Assembly (NCBI RefSeq): GCF_002931055.1
Contig: NZ_PSXX01000003.1
Location: 124,001 to 188,000, forward strand
Direction: 5' to 3'
DNA: 64,000 nucleotides
From: Pseudoclavibacter sp. AY1H1
GTDB taxonomy: Bacteria; Actinomycetota; Actinomycetes; Actinomycetales; Microbacteriaceae
The notes below the pieces were generated by a model. That model searched no databases and was not told the DNA's origin. It saw only the letters and a program-made list of their open reading frames with translations. The translations under genes and the position numbers were made by a program. Positions 1 to 8,225 of the stretch are shown in pieces (position 1 is the stretch's first letter; every line of letters begins with the position of its first letter).

Positions 1-513
1 TACCGTACCCTCCTCGGTCATTTCAGGCACGAGATCGGCCACTACTACCAGGCGATCCTGCTCGACGACGAGACGCTCCTCGACGAGTGCCGAGAGCTGT
101 TCGGGGACGAGCGCGCGAGCTACCGGGAGGCGCTCGAACGCCACTACCGCCTGGGCGCCCCCGAGGGCTGGTCGGCGTCGTACATCTCCGAGTACGCGAC
201 GATGCACCCCTGGGAGGACTTCGCCGAGACCTTCGCGCACTACCTGCACATCCTCGGATCGCTCTGGACGGCCGCCGCCTCGAACGTGGTGCTGCAGCCG
301 GAGACGACCCCGCTCCTCGACTACACGGAGGAGCCCATCGAGCGGGTGCTCGCCGACTGGCACGAGGTCTCGCTGCTCCTGAACCGCTTGAGCAGAGCGA
401 TGGGCCAGAACGACCTCTATCCGTTCGTGCTGAACGCTCCAACCGAGGTGAAGCTCGGCTTCATGCACCGGATCGTGACGCGGATCACTCGCCGCTCGGC
501 CACGACGAGCTGA
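1..513 (+). CDS. putative zinc-binding metallopeptidase, 3' part (5' end outside window)
   Basis: The frame is open from base 1, so the N-terminus lies upstream of the window. The visible part begins with a zinc-protease HExxH-like motif (HEIGHYY at residues 10-16), followed by a run that includes EYATMHPWEDFAETFAHYLH, which could supply the third zinc ligand and the second-sphere acidic residues. This arrangement matches the family named 'putative zinc-binding metallopeptidase' (Peptidase_Mx type), cytoplasmic proteins of about 350 residues with an N-terminal zinc ribbon. No substrate is known for the family. The last 29 bases overlap the 3' end of the convergent hydrolase gene. Family assignment rests on the motif pattern; the role is unknown. 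Confidence 0.8.
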   Translation, partial: YRTLLGHFRHEIGHYYQAILLDDETLLDECRELFGDERASYREALERHYRLGAPEGWSASYISEYATMHPWEDFAETFAHYLHILGSLWTAAASNVVLQPETTPLLDYTEEPIERVLADWHEVSLLLNRLSRAMGQNDLYPFVLNAPTEVKLGFMHRIVTRITRRSATTS

Positions 514-1243
514 GCGGAAGCGCCGCCGGGTTCGTGCGCTGCACGATCTCCGTCAGCACTCGCTTCGTCTGCTTCTCCCCCACCCACAGGTGCCGACCGT
601 CGTCGACGGGCACGAGCTCGAGGTTCGGGAGGTGCGCGATACGCTGCGCCGCCTCGTCGGGCTTGAGGAAGTCGTCGTGCTCTGGCACGACCATGACGAC
701 CGGGATGCGCGCGTCCGCCCAGCGGTCGAGCTCGGCTTGGCTCGTGCGCCGCAGGGGCGGGGACAGCAGGATGAGGCCCTTGACGTCCGCGTGCTCGTGG
801 CCGTGCTTGAGCGCGAGCTCGGTGCCGAACGACCAGCCGACCAGCCACGGGTTCGGCAGCCTGCGTTCGCGGACGAACGCCATGGCGGCTTCGACATCGG
901 CGCGCTCGGTCTCTCCGTCACCGAACTCGCCGTCGCTCGTGCCTCGCGGAGAGCTCGTGCCTCGCGTGTTGAAGCGAAGCACAGCCAGGTCCGCCTGCGC
1001 GGGCAGACGCAATGATGCCTTGCGCAGCACGTGCGAGTCCATGAACCCGCCCGCGGTGGGCAGGGGGTGCAGGGTGACCAGTGTCGCGACCGGCTCACGG
1101 CGGAGGGGCAGCGCCAGCTCCCCGACGAGGGTCAGGCCATCGCTCGTGTGCAGCTCGATCTCCTCGCGGCGAGCTGGCAGCTCCGTTCCGCTCCGGATCT
1201 CGATGGACTCGCCAGCTTCTCCGGCCGTCGATGCGTCGGTCAT
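485..1243 (-). CDS. alpha/beta hydrolase
   Basis: A protein of 252 residues with an alpha/beta-hydrolase fold. Visible elements are an early LHPLPTAGG loop (oxyanion region), the nucleophile elbow GWSFGTE, a likely acid in PEHDDF and a catalytic histidine in DGRHLWVG near the C-terminus. It belongs to the small dienelactone-hydrolase-like group; the substrate cannot be inferred. The ATG at 1243 is chosen because GGAGG lies just upstream and because it overlaps the stop of the preceding gene by four bases (ATGA), which suggests translational coupling. A longer frame upstream is Arg-rich and reads through the neighbour, so it was not used. The 3' end overlaps the convergent metallopeptidase gene. 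Confidence 0.85.
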   Translation of the reverse strand: MTDASTAGEAGESIEIRSGTELPARREEIELHTSDGLTLVGELALPLRREPVATLVTLHPLPTAGGFMDSHVLRKASLRLPAQADLAVLRFNTRGTSSPRGTSDGEFGDGETERADVEAAMAFVRERRLPNPWLVGWSFGTELALKHGHEHADVKGLILLSPPLRRTSQAELDRWADARIPVVMVVPEHDDFLKPDEAAQRIAHLPNLELVPVDDGRHLWVGEKQTKRVLTEIVQRTNPAALPLSSSWPSGE

Positions 1244-1596
1244 GCCATCCTCCAACAGTGGTTGTGCCAGTGGCGGCGGGCCGCCAAGGCGTGCTCGTCT
1301 CCGAGGATGCCCTCGGCCCGCCAGACGACGACGTGCGCGACTCCCGCCTCGACGGCGTTGGGGCAGCCAGGACACACGTAGTCCTTGACCGCCCGGACCG
1401 CCGAGATCGGCTGCACGGTGTAGGAGACGCCGCGGCGCACCTCCGTGCGGCGCCAGCCCTCGCGGAGACGCTCGAGCTCGTCGGCCTGGTCGCCAGCGCG
1501 GTCGGCGGCAGCCTGCTGCCGCTTCGCCGCGCGACCGCCCTTCGTCCTCGGGGACGGATCACCGCTTGGACGGCGGGATCGGTTCGAGCGGGGCAT
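1240..1596 (-). CDS. conserved actinobacterial protein with Cys-pair motif (often labelled ATP/GTP-binding protein)
   Basis: A 118-residue basic protein starting MPRSNRSRRP. It has a charged, probably helical middle and a C-terminal half with VCPGCPNAV and RRHWHNHCW, which together look like a small zinc-binding knuckle. Proteins with this layout are conserved in Actinobacteria and commonly carry the database name 'ATP/GTP-binding protein', but no P-loop is visible, so that name is not supported. It is the first gene of a two-gene unit with the hydrolase, overlapping it by ATGA. The start at 1596 is the conserved-looking one; the upstream extension of the frame enters a terminator hairpin and is unlikely to be coding. 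Function unknown. Confidence 0.8.
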   Translation of the reverse strand: MPRSNRSRRPSGDPSPRTKGGRAAKRQQAAADRAGDQADELERLREGWRRTEVRRGVSYTVQPISAVRAVKDYVCPGCPNAVEAGVAHVVVWRAEGILGDEHALAARRHWHNHCWRMA

Positions 1597-1636
1597 GACA
1601 ACCATTCTAGGAAGCTCGTGGGAACCGAGCTGACAG

Positions 1637-1672
1637 ACGACGCCGCGTGACCCTGAGGTCACGCGGCGTCGT
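1637..1672 (-). terminator. hairpin terminator after the first APF-type gene
   Basis: A perfect 16-bp stem (1637-1652 with 1657-1672) with loop CTGA lies 35 bases after the stop of the leftward lytic transglycosylase gene and upstream of the start at 1596. There is no clear U-tract, which is common for actinobacterial terminators. Confidence 0.7.
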
Positions 1673-1706
1673 GAGGCTGAGCCCAGCGGGCTCGAGGAGA
1701 AGTGGA

Positions 1707-2450
1707 TCAGTACCAGTTGTTGGCTTCCGAGTGCGCCCACGCGCCGCACGGAGTGCCGTAGCGGCCCTTGATGTAGTCGATGCCCCAGCGGATCTGCGTC
1801 TCGGGGTTCGTGCGCCAGTCAGAGCCGTGCGTGGCCATCTTGCTGCCGGGAAGCGACTGTGGGATGCCGTAGGCGCCTGACGAGGGGTTCTCGGCCGCCG
1901 CGTTCCAGCCTGACTCGCGCTGCCAGAGCTTCTCGAGGCAGGCGAACTCGCCGGTACCCCAGCCCATGGACGCGACGACGTCGGCGGCAACCGCCTTCGA
2001 CGTGCCCGGGTCGGGCGCGACGTAGTCGGGGCTGCTGTTCGACGACGACGAGGAGGAGGAACTCGACTCCTTCTCGGTCGGTGTCGGAGTGGGGGTCGGC
2101 GTCGGGGTCGGCGTCGTCACGACGATGCCGGCCAGATCGTTGTCTCGCGGAGTCGCAGTCGGGGCGGCAGTGCCCTCATCTTCGACCGTTGCCTCGCCAC
2201 TCGCCTCGACGGCGGAGACCAGGCTGACCTCGTATCCCTGGGCCCCCGCGGCAGTCAGGTCCGCGACGCTCGGCGCGATCGCAAGAGCTGGGGAGGCGCC
2301 GCCGGCGACACCCGCCTGCAGGACGGCCGTGAGCGCAAGGGCACCGACAGCGGTGCTCGCGGCGATGGGGACGATGATCTTCGCCCGTGAGCGTCGTGCG
2401 GCCGTCGGACGCGCTGCTCGCGTCGAGCCTGTGCGCTGCAACGTGGTCAT
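1707..2450 (-). CDS. secreted lytic transglycosylase-like protein (aggregation-promoting-factor type)
   Basis: A 247-residue exported cell-wall protein. Residues 1-50 are a basic N-terminus followed by a hydrophobic signal/anchor segment. A region containing TAAGAQGYEVSLVSAV comes next, then a Thr-Pro repeat and a poly-Ser linker (about residues 112-140). The C-terminal ~95 residues form the APF/lysozyme-like domain, with the presumed catalytic Glu in QRESGW, then GAYGIPQSLPGS and WGIDYIKGRYGTPCGAW. Such proteins are expected to bind or cleave peptidoglycan outside the cell. The N-terminal half closely resembles the next gene, which has a different catalytic domain. The Thr-Pro linker is encoded by short DNA repeats that may slip. 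Confidence 0.85.
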   Translation of the reverse strand: MTTLQRTGSTRAARPTAARRSRAKIIVPIAASTAVGALALTAVLQAGVAGGASPALAIAPSVADLTAAGAQGYEVSLVSAVEASGEATVEDEGTAAPTATPRDNDLAGIVVTTPTPTPTPTPTPTEKESSSSSSSSSNSSPDYVAPDPGTSKAVAADVVASMGWGTGEFACLEKLWQRESGWNAAAENPSSGAYGIPQSLPGSKMATHGSDWRTNPETQIRWGIDYIKGRYGTPCGAWAHSEANNWY

Positions 2451-2580
2451 TGATCTCCCGGGGTTGGAACTAGGGACTCCCCGAGGATAACGGAATGGTC
2501 ACGGAATGGCAACGAAAACGGCATCAGTCGCCAGCCGACTGCCGCAGCTCTTGGCCCAGGAATTCTGGCCGGTTTCCCGG

Positions 2581-3225
2581 TCAGTAGCAGCTCCACTGCC
2601 CCCAGCCGGCCTTCGCCTGCAGCATCTTGGCGCGCATTGTCTGCTCTTCCAGCGATGCGTCGGAGGGCAGGCCCGTCCCGCCGACGGACTGCCACGTGGG
2701 AAGCGAGAACTGGTACATGCCGTAGTAGCCGTTCCCAGTATTGATCGAAGGGTTGCCACCGGACTCGCACTGCGCGATGCGGGCCAGCGTGGCGTCGATG
2801 CTCGGGTCCGAGGAGACGTCGGCCTCCTTGTACGAGGACCCCCCGGATGAGGAGTTCTTGCTCGACTGCGAGGGTGCCGGCTCGGGCTCCGGCTCGGGCG
2901 TCGGGGTCGGCGTCGGCGTGACCACGACGATGCTGGCGATGTCACTCGTGCGGCTCGTGTCCGCCGGTGCCGCATCCACTGCGGAGACGAGGCTCACGGC
3001 GTAGCCCTGCGCACCCGCGGCGGTCAACTCATCCACGGACGCGACGGAGACGACTTCGCTCTCGCCCTGCCCCTGGACCCCCAGCTGGACGGTCGCAGTG
3101 ACCGCGAGAGCAGCGATCGCCACTCCGGCCAGGGTCGGAACGATCACGCGGGCTCCCGCACGTCGGCGGAGGCCTGCGGGCCGTGAGGCCCGCGTCGAGC
3201 CGGTGCGGATGGCGGTGGTGGTCAT
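2581..3225 (-). CDS. secreted Rpf-like transglycosylase (resuscitation-promoting-factor domain)
   Basis: A 214-residue exported protein. The basic N-terminus, hydrophobic export segment and TAAGAQGYAVSLVSAV region match the neighbouring APF-type protein, followed by a Thr-Pro/Glu-Pro linker and a Ser-rich stretch. The C-terminal ~75 residues are the Rpf/transglycosylase-like fold: AQCESGGNPSINTGNGYYG (catalytic Glu after the Cys), GMYQFSLPTWQSVGG, and a terminal WSCY whose Cys probably pairs with the first one. Rpf enzymes cleave peptidoglycan glycan strands and promote growth resumption in Actinobacteria. It is the middle gene of a three-gene cell-wall set on one strand. The ATG at 3225 has a GGGAG-like site upstream. 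Confidence 0.87.
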   Translation of the reverse strand: MTTTAIRTGSTRASRPAGLRRRAGARVIVPTLAGVAIAALAVTATVQLGVQGQGESEVVSVASVDELTAAGAQGYAVSLVSAVDAAPADTSRTSDIASIVVVTPTPTPTPEPEPEPAPSQSSKNSSSGGSSYKEADVSSDPSIDATLARIAQCESGGNPSINTGNGYYGMYQFSLPTWQSVGGTGLPSDASLEEQTMRAKMLQAKAGWGQWSCY

Positions 3226-3304
3226 GCGGGTACTCCCAGGTGGTTCGCGGTGGCGAGGTCTTCAGCCGAAGGTGACGCTGCGGTCGTGGGCAGCGGGTCC
3301 GAGG

Positions 3305-3913
3305 TCAATAGGAGCCGTTGTGCTGGTTCCAGGCGGCGCACGGGGTGCCCCACGCTCGGTCGATGTAGTCGATCCCCCACTTGATCTGCGTCAGCGGGTT
3401 CGTCTTCCAGTCGGCGCCCATCGTGGCGAGCTTCTCAGCGGGCCACGACTGCGGGATGCCGTACGCACCGGAATCGGCGTTCTCGGCCAGGTAGTTCCAG
3501 CCGGATTCCTTCATCCACAGCTTGTCGAGGCAGGACATCTGGTCGGCACCCCAGCCGTACTGGGTCTTGACCATCTCCTCGGTGATCTTCTTGAGCGAGG
3601 CAGGGTCGGTCGGCACCACGTCGATGCTGACGCTCGAGCCCCGGTCGTCGATGGTGGTCCCCTGCGAGCTCTCCCCCGAGACGGCGAGGACCGCGTAGGC
3701 CTGCGCCTGCTCCTGCGACAGCTCCTGGATGCTCGGGCTCAGCGACGCGTCGGCCGAGGCTGTGGCCCCGGCACCCGTGAGGGTGGTCACTGCGATGGCC
3801 CCGGCTGCGACGACGCCGAGCGCCGATGAGCCGAAGATCGCGGCGCGGCGCTTGGCGCGAGTCTTGCGACGCTGGCGTGCACGCTCTCCGCGAGTTGCAG
3901 TGGTTTCCGGCAT
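3305..3913 (-). CDS. secreted lytic transglycosylase-like protein (APF type), second copy
   Basis: A 202-residue exported protein: very basic N-terminus (RQRRKTRAKRRAA), a hydrophobic signal segment, a short helical region (SIQELSQEQAQAYAVLAVSG) and a C-terminal APF/lysozyme-like domain with the presumed catalytic Glu in MKESGW and the motif GAYGIPQSWPAEKLA. The catalytic domain closely resembles that of the protein at 1707-2450, but this copy lacks the Thr-Pro/poly-Ser linker. The start at 3913 (MPETTATRGER) is preferred over an in-frame upstream codon because it gives the usual basic leader. With its two neighbours it forms a cluster of exported peptidoglycan enzymes. Confidence 0.85.
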   Translation of the reverse strand: MPETTATRGERARQRRKTRAKRRAAIFGSSALGVVAAGAIAVTTLTGAGATASADASLSPSIQELSQEQAQAYAVLAVSGESSQGTTIDDRGSSVSIDVVPTDPASLKKITEEMVKTQYGWGADQMSCLDKLWMKESGWNYLAENADSGAYGIPQSWPAEKLATMGADWKTNPLTQIKWGIDYIDRAWGTPCAAWNQHNGSY

Positions 3914-4007
3914 GGAGCTCCAACCGATGGGCCGAGGGGACCACGCAATCGTAACGGGGAGGTCACGATTTGACAACGCTCAGGCTCAGCTGAGGTGGCA
4001 GGTGTAC

Positions 4008-4577
4008 CTAACGAATGGCGAGCATGACGTCGATCACGGCGTCGATGAGCAGGTCGACCTGCGTCTCCTTGTAGCCGTGGCGCTTCGGCGTGAACGCGAC
4101 CCCGCGGACCTCGCGGAGCGACATGGCGGTTCCACCGCGCAGGAAGTCAGCGAGCCTGCTGGAGAACTCGTCGACCTCCTTGACGTCGTATCCACGCTGC
4201 AGGACGGAGACGCGATCGAAGCGCTCGCCGTCTTCGCGACGGAGCCGAGCGAGGACCGCCCGAGCCGTCGTCTTCGTCTCGCGCAGGAAGACATCACGGC
4301 CGACCCGGTCGATGTGCTCGTCGCGTTCGCGGATGGCGACGGCGTCCTCGAGGCGCTCGAGCGCCGCATCGACGTGCGGGGCGGAGTACCCGCCCTTGCG
4401 CATCGTGAACGCCGTGTGGCGGATGCTGCTCGTCGAGAGGCGCTTGCCCTGCGTGCCGTTGTCGAAGTTGTCGTAACGCTGCCGGGCGACGCGGAATGCA
4501 CGGTCGACCTCTTCGGCGTCGTAGCCGAGGGTGCCACGAGATGCCAGAGGGAATGAAGTGCTGCTCACGCGGTCCAT
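4008..4577 (-). CDS. DivIVA-domain repeat protein
   Basis: A 189-residue soluble protein with four copies of the short DivIVA N-terminal signature Gly-Tyr-x4-Val-Asp: GYDAEEVD (18-25), GYSAPHVD (63-70), GYDVKEVD (129-136) and GYKETQVD (168-175). Each is followed by a helical stretch (AFRVARQRYD, AALERLEDAV, EFSSRLADFL, LLIDAVIDVM). This is the architecture of the actinobacterial 'DivIVA domain repeat' family; it lacks the long coiled coil of true polar-growth DivIVA (Wag31). The role is unknown; curvature sensing or binding to the cell-division apparatus would be inference. It lies between cdsA and the cell-wall enzymes. Confidence 0.8.
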   Translation of the reverse strand: MDRVSSTSFPLASRGTLGYDAEEVDRAFRVARQRYDNFDNGTQGKRLSTSSIRHTAFTMRKGGYSAPHVDAALERLEDAVAIRERDEHIDRVGRDVFLRETKTTARAVLARLRREDGERFDRVSVLQRGYDVKEVDEFSSRLADFLRGGTAMSLREVRGVAFTPKRHGYKETQVDLLIDAVIDVMLAIR

Positions 4578-4624
4578 TCTGCCGCATCACGAGCGAACAT
4601 GTCGCACGGCTCCCCGGTGGGGCA

Positions 4625-5806
4625 TCACCAGAGCGTCGAGTCTGCGCTCCAGAAGTACAGCGCGAAGGCCATCGCTCCCGACGGCAGGATCGAGTCGATG
4701 CGGTCGAAGAACCCACCGTGCCCGGGCAGCCAGGAGCTCATGTCCTTGATCTTGAGGTCGCGCTTGATCATCGACTCGGTCAGGTCGCCGGCCGTGGCGG
4801 TGATGAGCAGCAGGGGCCCCATGATCAGGCCGAACCACCAGTCCTGATCGAGGAGGAAGATGCTGACGAGGATGCCCACGACGATCGACGTGAGGCCGGC
4901 TCCCGCGAACCCCTCCCAGGTCTTGCCCGGGCTGATCTTCGGCGCGAGCTTGTGCTTGCCGAAGTTGAGGCCGAAGACGTAGGCGCCCACGTCCACGGCC
5001 ACGACGATGATGAGGAAGCCGAGCACCCACCACTGGCCGTCCTCCTGCGAGGTGAGGAGCACCGTGAACGAGCCGAGGTACGAGACGTAGATGAGGATGA
5101 GCGCGGCGGCCAGGAAGTCGGCCCAGACCGCTTTCCGCGGTGGCCGATCGGTGGACACCGAGGCTTCCACTAGCCGCCACACCGTGACGACGAAGACGCC
5201 GATCAGCAGCGCGAGCCACTGCCCGACGACGTCGAAGTAGTAGGCGACAGGTTGGATGGCGACGGCTGCGACGACTAGCGGGATGCGTGGCACGTCGCGC
5301 CCGGCACCGCGCATTGCGCTCGCGAGCTCGATCGTCGCGAAGATGACCATCGCGACCGCGAACGGGATGAAGAGCTGCTTGATGAAGATGAGGCTCGAGA
5401 TGAGAAGCGCCCCGAGCACGACGCCGAAGAAGATCGCGAAGGACAGGTTGCGCCCACTGCGGGCGTTGATCGCGTCGTTGCGTGCCCGCAGCTTGTCGCG
5501 CTGCTCCCGCACCTGGGTCCGCGCCTGCTGCGCGCGCGATTCCAAGTCGTGAAGAATGTTCGTGCCGGTGTCACCAAGCCGCGATGGGCGGAGCGGGGTC
5601 AGGGGCGGCGCAGGAGCGCCGTCGCCCATGACCGGGAGATCGTCAGCAGCCGCGGGGGCTCCGGCCGCTGGTGCGCCGCCGCCCTCGCTGGCGGCGGGAC
5701 CGAAGGCGCTCGGCGTCTCGCGCGCCTCGGACTCCGCCTCTGTCTCCCGGACCTCGCGGTCCAGGCGCTCGCCGGGGTCTGCCCCGTCACTCCCAGTCGT
5801 GGACAC
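4625..5806 (-). CDS. cdsA: phosphatidate cytidylyltransferase
   Basis: A 393-residue integral membrane enzyme making CDP-diacylglycerol from phosphatidate and CTP, the branch point of phospholipid synthesis. About 120 N-terminal residues are hydrophilic (Ala/Glu/Pro-rich, then a helical QQARTQVREQRDKLRARND segment), followed by roughly eight membrane segments. The CDS signature is intact near the C-terminus: SMIKRDLKIKDMSSWLPGHG followed by GFFDRIDS. The N-terminal extension is longer than in E. coli, as is usual in Actinobacteria. It is the last gene of the leftward rpsB-tsf-pyrH-frr-cdsA block; only six bases separate it from frr, so it is probably cotranscribed. Confidence 0.95.
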   Translation of the reverse strand: MSTTGSDGADPGERLDREVRETEAESEARETPSAFGPAASEGGGAPAAGAPAAADDLPVMGDGAPAPPLTPLRPSRLGDTGTNILHDLESRAQQARTQVREQRDKLRARNDAINARSGRNLSFAIFFGVVLGALLISSLIFIKQLFIPFAVAMVIFATIELASAMRGAGRDVPRIPLVVAAVAIQPVAYYFDVVGQWLALLIGVFVVTVWRLVEASVSTDRPPRKAVWADFLAAALILIYVSYLGSFTVLLTSQEDGQWWVLGFLIIVVAVDVGAYVFGLNFGKHKLAPKISPGKTWEGFAGAGLTSIVVGILVSIFLLDQDWWFGLIMGPLLLITATAGDLTESMIKRDLKIKDMSSWLPGHGGFFDRIDSILPSGAMAFALYFWSADSTLW

Positions 5807-5812
5807 GAGCGA

Positions 5813-6367
5813 CTAGACCTCGAGGAGCTCGGCTTCCTTGTGCTTGGAAGCCTCGTCGATGCGGTCGATGTGCGCCTTCGTGAAGGTCTCGAGTTCCTTC
5901 TCGCCGCGAGCGATGTCGTCCTCGCCCACTTCGTCCTTCAGCGCTTCGAGGTCGGTCTTCGCCTTGCGACGGATGTTGCGGACGGCGACGCGCGCCTCCT
6001 CCGCCTTCGTCTGCACGAGCTTGACGTACTCCTTGCGGCGGTCGGCCGTGAGCTCCGGCATGACCACGCGAATGAGGTTGCCGTCGTTGCTCGGCGTGAC
6101 CCCGAGGTTCGGCCGCGACACGATGGCCTTCTCGATCTCCTTGAGCGCCGACTTGTCGTAGGGCGTGATCACGAGAACACGAGCTTCGGGGACGGCGATC
6201 GACGCGAGCTGCTCGAGCGGCGTCGCGGTGCCGTAGTAGTCGACGGGGATCTTCGTGAAGAGCTGGGGGTTCGCCCGCCCCGTTCGCACCGTCGAGAAGT
6301 CTTCCTTCGCGTGGTCGACGGCCTTCGCCATCTTGTCTTTGGTCTCGGTGAGCACGTCGTTGATCAC
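5813..6367 (-). CDS. frr: ribosome recycling factor
   Basis: A 184-residue protein, the normal length for RRF, which with EF-G splits post-termination ribosomes. Recognisable family segments are [17 protein letters not shown] near the start, [32 protein letters not shown] in the middle, and the helical [20 protein letters not shown] region towards the end. It sits between pyrH and cdsA, the usual order in Actinobacteria. An AAAGGACACCCC stretch precedes the ATG at 6367 and supplies the ribosome binding site. Confidence 0.97.
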   Translation of the reverse strand: MINDVLTETKDKMAKAVDHAKEDFSTVRTGRANPQLFTKIPVDYYGTATPLEQLASIAVPEARVLVITPYDKSALKEIEKAIVSRPNLGVTPSNDGNLIRVVMPELTADRRKEYVKLVQTKAEEARVAVRNIRRKAKTDLEALKDEVGEDDIARGEKELETFTKAHIDRIDEASKHKEAELLEV

Positions 6368-6491
6368 GGGGTGTCCTTTCCAGGGCGTTCTGCATCATCC
6401 TACCGAGATGGTCGGATGCGCACGCCACGCTCGAGGGCGCGGCGCACTGACGAAAATTGTCGCGGGGTGGCGCTTGCGGTGGGGCTCTCGA

Positions 6492-7217
6492 CTAGTCGAG
6501 GCTCGACGTGACGAGCGTCCCGATGTCCTCGCCGAGGATGGCGCGGGCGATGTTGCCCTCTGGACTCATGCCGAACACGCGCATGTCCATGCCGTTGTCC
6601 ATGCAGAGGCTGAAGGCGGTCGAGTCGACGACCTTGAGGCCACGCTGGAGCGCGTCCTGGTAGGTGACCGAATGCAGCAGCTCGGCGCTGGGGTCTTGGC
6701 GCGGGTCGGCGGTGTAGACACCGTCGACACCGTTCTTCGCGACGAGCACCACGTCTGCTCCGACTTCGAGCGCACGCTGTGCGGCGACCGTGTCGGTCGA
6801 GAAGTACGGCAGGCCGGCGCCTGCGCCGAAGATGACGACGCGGCCCTTCTCCATGTGGCGCTTGGAGCGGAGCGGAATGTACGGCTCGGCGACCTGGCGC
6901 ATCTCGATGGCGGACTGCACACGGGCGGGGGTGCCCGCCTGCTCGATGAAGTCCTGCAGCGCGAGGGCGTTCATGACGGTGCCGAGCATGCCCATGTAGT
7001 CGGCTCGCGCGCGGTCCATGCCGGCGTTCGCGAGCTGAGCGCCGCGGAAGAAGTTCCCTCCGCCGACGACGATGGCGACTTCCACGTCGCGTGCAGCAGC
7101 GGCGATCTCCTTGGAGATGCTCGTGAGCACCTCGGGATCGACACCCATCTTGCCTGCACCGAACGCTTCGCCAGAGAGTTTGAGGAGAACGCGTCTGCGC
7201 GGGGCCTGTGGTGACAT
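6492..7217 (-). CDS. pyrH: UMP kinase
   Basis: A 241-residue amino-acid-kinase-fold enzyme phosphorylating UMP to UDP with ATP. Family segments are [13 protein letters not shown] (phosphate binding), [27 protein letters not shown], the [19 protein letters not shown] loop and [13 protein letters not shown] near the end. The length is normal. It lies between tsf and frr. The 124-base gap before frr and the hairpin between tsf and pyrH leave room for separate promoters, but none is clear. Confidence 0.97.
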   Translation of the reverse strand: MSPQAPRRRVLLKLSGEAFGAGKMGVDPEVLTSISKEIAAAARDVEVAIVVGGGNFFRGAQLANAGMDRARADYMGMLGTVMNALALQDFIEQAGTPARVQSAIEMRQVAEPYIPLRSKRHMEKGRVVIFGAGAGLPYFSTDTVAAQRALEVGADVVLVAKNGVDGVYTADPRQDPSAELLHSVTYQDALQRGLKVVDSTAFSLCMDNGMDMRVFGMSPEGNIARAILGEDIGTLVTSSLD

Positions 7218-7318
7218 TTGTGCTCCTTGTGGGATCGCTGATCGTCCACGAGCCTACCTTGTGCGGAGCGCGCACGAGTCTCAGCGGACCTCCTCGAGCG
7301 GGCTCCGGGGACACGAAA

Positions 7319-7348
7319 CGGGGCCGGATGCTTGCGCATCCGGCCCCG
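7319..7348 (-). terminator. tsf terminator hairpin
   Basis: A 13-bp G+C-rich stem (7319-7331 with 7336-7348), loop TTGC, 19 bases past the stop of tsf. On the minus strand it is followed by a short T run (TTTCG). It separates rpsB-tsf from pyrH. Confidence 0.8.
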
Positions 7349-7367
7349 AATTCGTGTGCGTCTGGCG

Positions 7368-8198
7368 TTAGGCGCCGACGCGGATGCGACCGAAGTCGAC
7401 GACGTTGACGCCTGCGGCGTCAGCGATCTTCTTCACGGTCTGCTTGTTGTCGCGAGCGTAGTCCTGCTCGAGGAGCACGATCTGCTTGAAGAAGCCGGTC
7501 AGGCGTCCCTCGATGATCTTCGGAAGGGCTGCCTCTGGCTTGCCCTCGCTCCGAGAGATCTCCTCGACGATGACCCGCTCCTTGTCGATTGCCTCGGCAG
7601 GAACGTCCTCACGGGTGAGGTACTGCGGGTCGAACATCGCGATGTGCTGAGCGATGCCGCGAGCCGTAGCCGCGTCGTCGCCCTCGTACGCCACGACGAC
7701 GCCGACCTGCGGTGGCAGGTCCTGCGAGGTGCGGTGCAGGTAGATCTCGAAGTTGGCGCCCTTGAGGAGGCTCACCTTGCGGAGTTCCATCTTCTCGCCC
7801 AGGATCGCGGCGACGCCATCGATGGTCTCCTTGACGGTCGTGCCGTCGACGGGGGCGGCAAGCGCCTCGTCGACGTTCGACGCGCCAGCGGCGGCCACAG
7901 CATCGAGCACCTTCTCGGAGAGTGCGATGAACTTGTCGCCCTTGGCAACGAAGTCGGTCTCGGTTGCGAGCTCGATGAGCGTCGCGGTGCCGTTTCCGTT
8001 GTCCTTCGCGGCGACGAGGCCTTCGCTGGTGGAACGGTCAGCGCGCTTCGCGTTGCCCTTCGCACCCTTGAGGCGGAGGATCTCGACGGCCTTTTCCTTG
8101 TCGCCGTCGGCCTCTTCGAGCGCCTTCTTCGTGTCGACCATGCCAGTACCGAGCTGCTCACGCAGCTCCTTGACATCAGCGAGGGTGAAGTTAGCCAT
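7368..8198 (-). CDS. tsf: translation elongation factor Ts
   Basis: A 276-residue nucleotide-exchange factor for EF-Tu. The N-terminal UBA-like domain (FTLADVKELREQLGTGMVD) is followed by the exchange motif TETDFVAK and the paired subdomains of the core (ASNVDEALAAP, LRKVSLLKGANFEIYLHRT, VGVVVAYEG and MFDPQYLTRED). The length matches actinobacterial EF-Ts. It lies 27 bases downstream of rpsB, with which it is conventionally cotranscribed, and is followed by a strong hairpin. Confidence 0.97.
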   Translation of the reverse strand: MANFTLADVKELREQLGTGMVDTKKALEEADGDKEKAVEILRLKGAKGNAKRADRSTSEGLVAAKDNGNGTATLIELATETDFVAKGDKFIALSEKVLDAVAAAGASNVDEALAAPVDGTTVKETIDGVAAILGEKMELRKVSLLKGANFEIYLHRTSQDLPPQVGVVVAYEGDDAATARGIAQHIAMFDPQYLTREDVPAEAIDKERVIVEEISRSEGKPEAALPKIIEGRLTGFFKQIVLLEQDYARDNKQTVKKIADAAGVNVVDFGRIRVGA

Positions 8199-8225
8199 GT
8201 GTGGGGTTCTCCCTAGTGCTTGAAG

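Noticed and set aside
2451-4007. c-di-AMP (ydaO) riboswitch before the Rpf/APF genes
   Set aside because: Actinobacterial rpf genes often have one, but the gaps here (about 80-130 bases) are too short and the conserved pieces are not seen.
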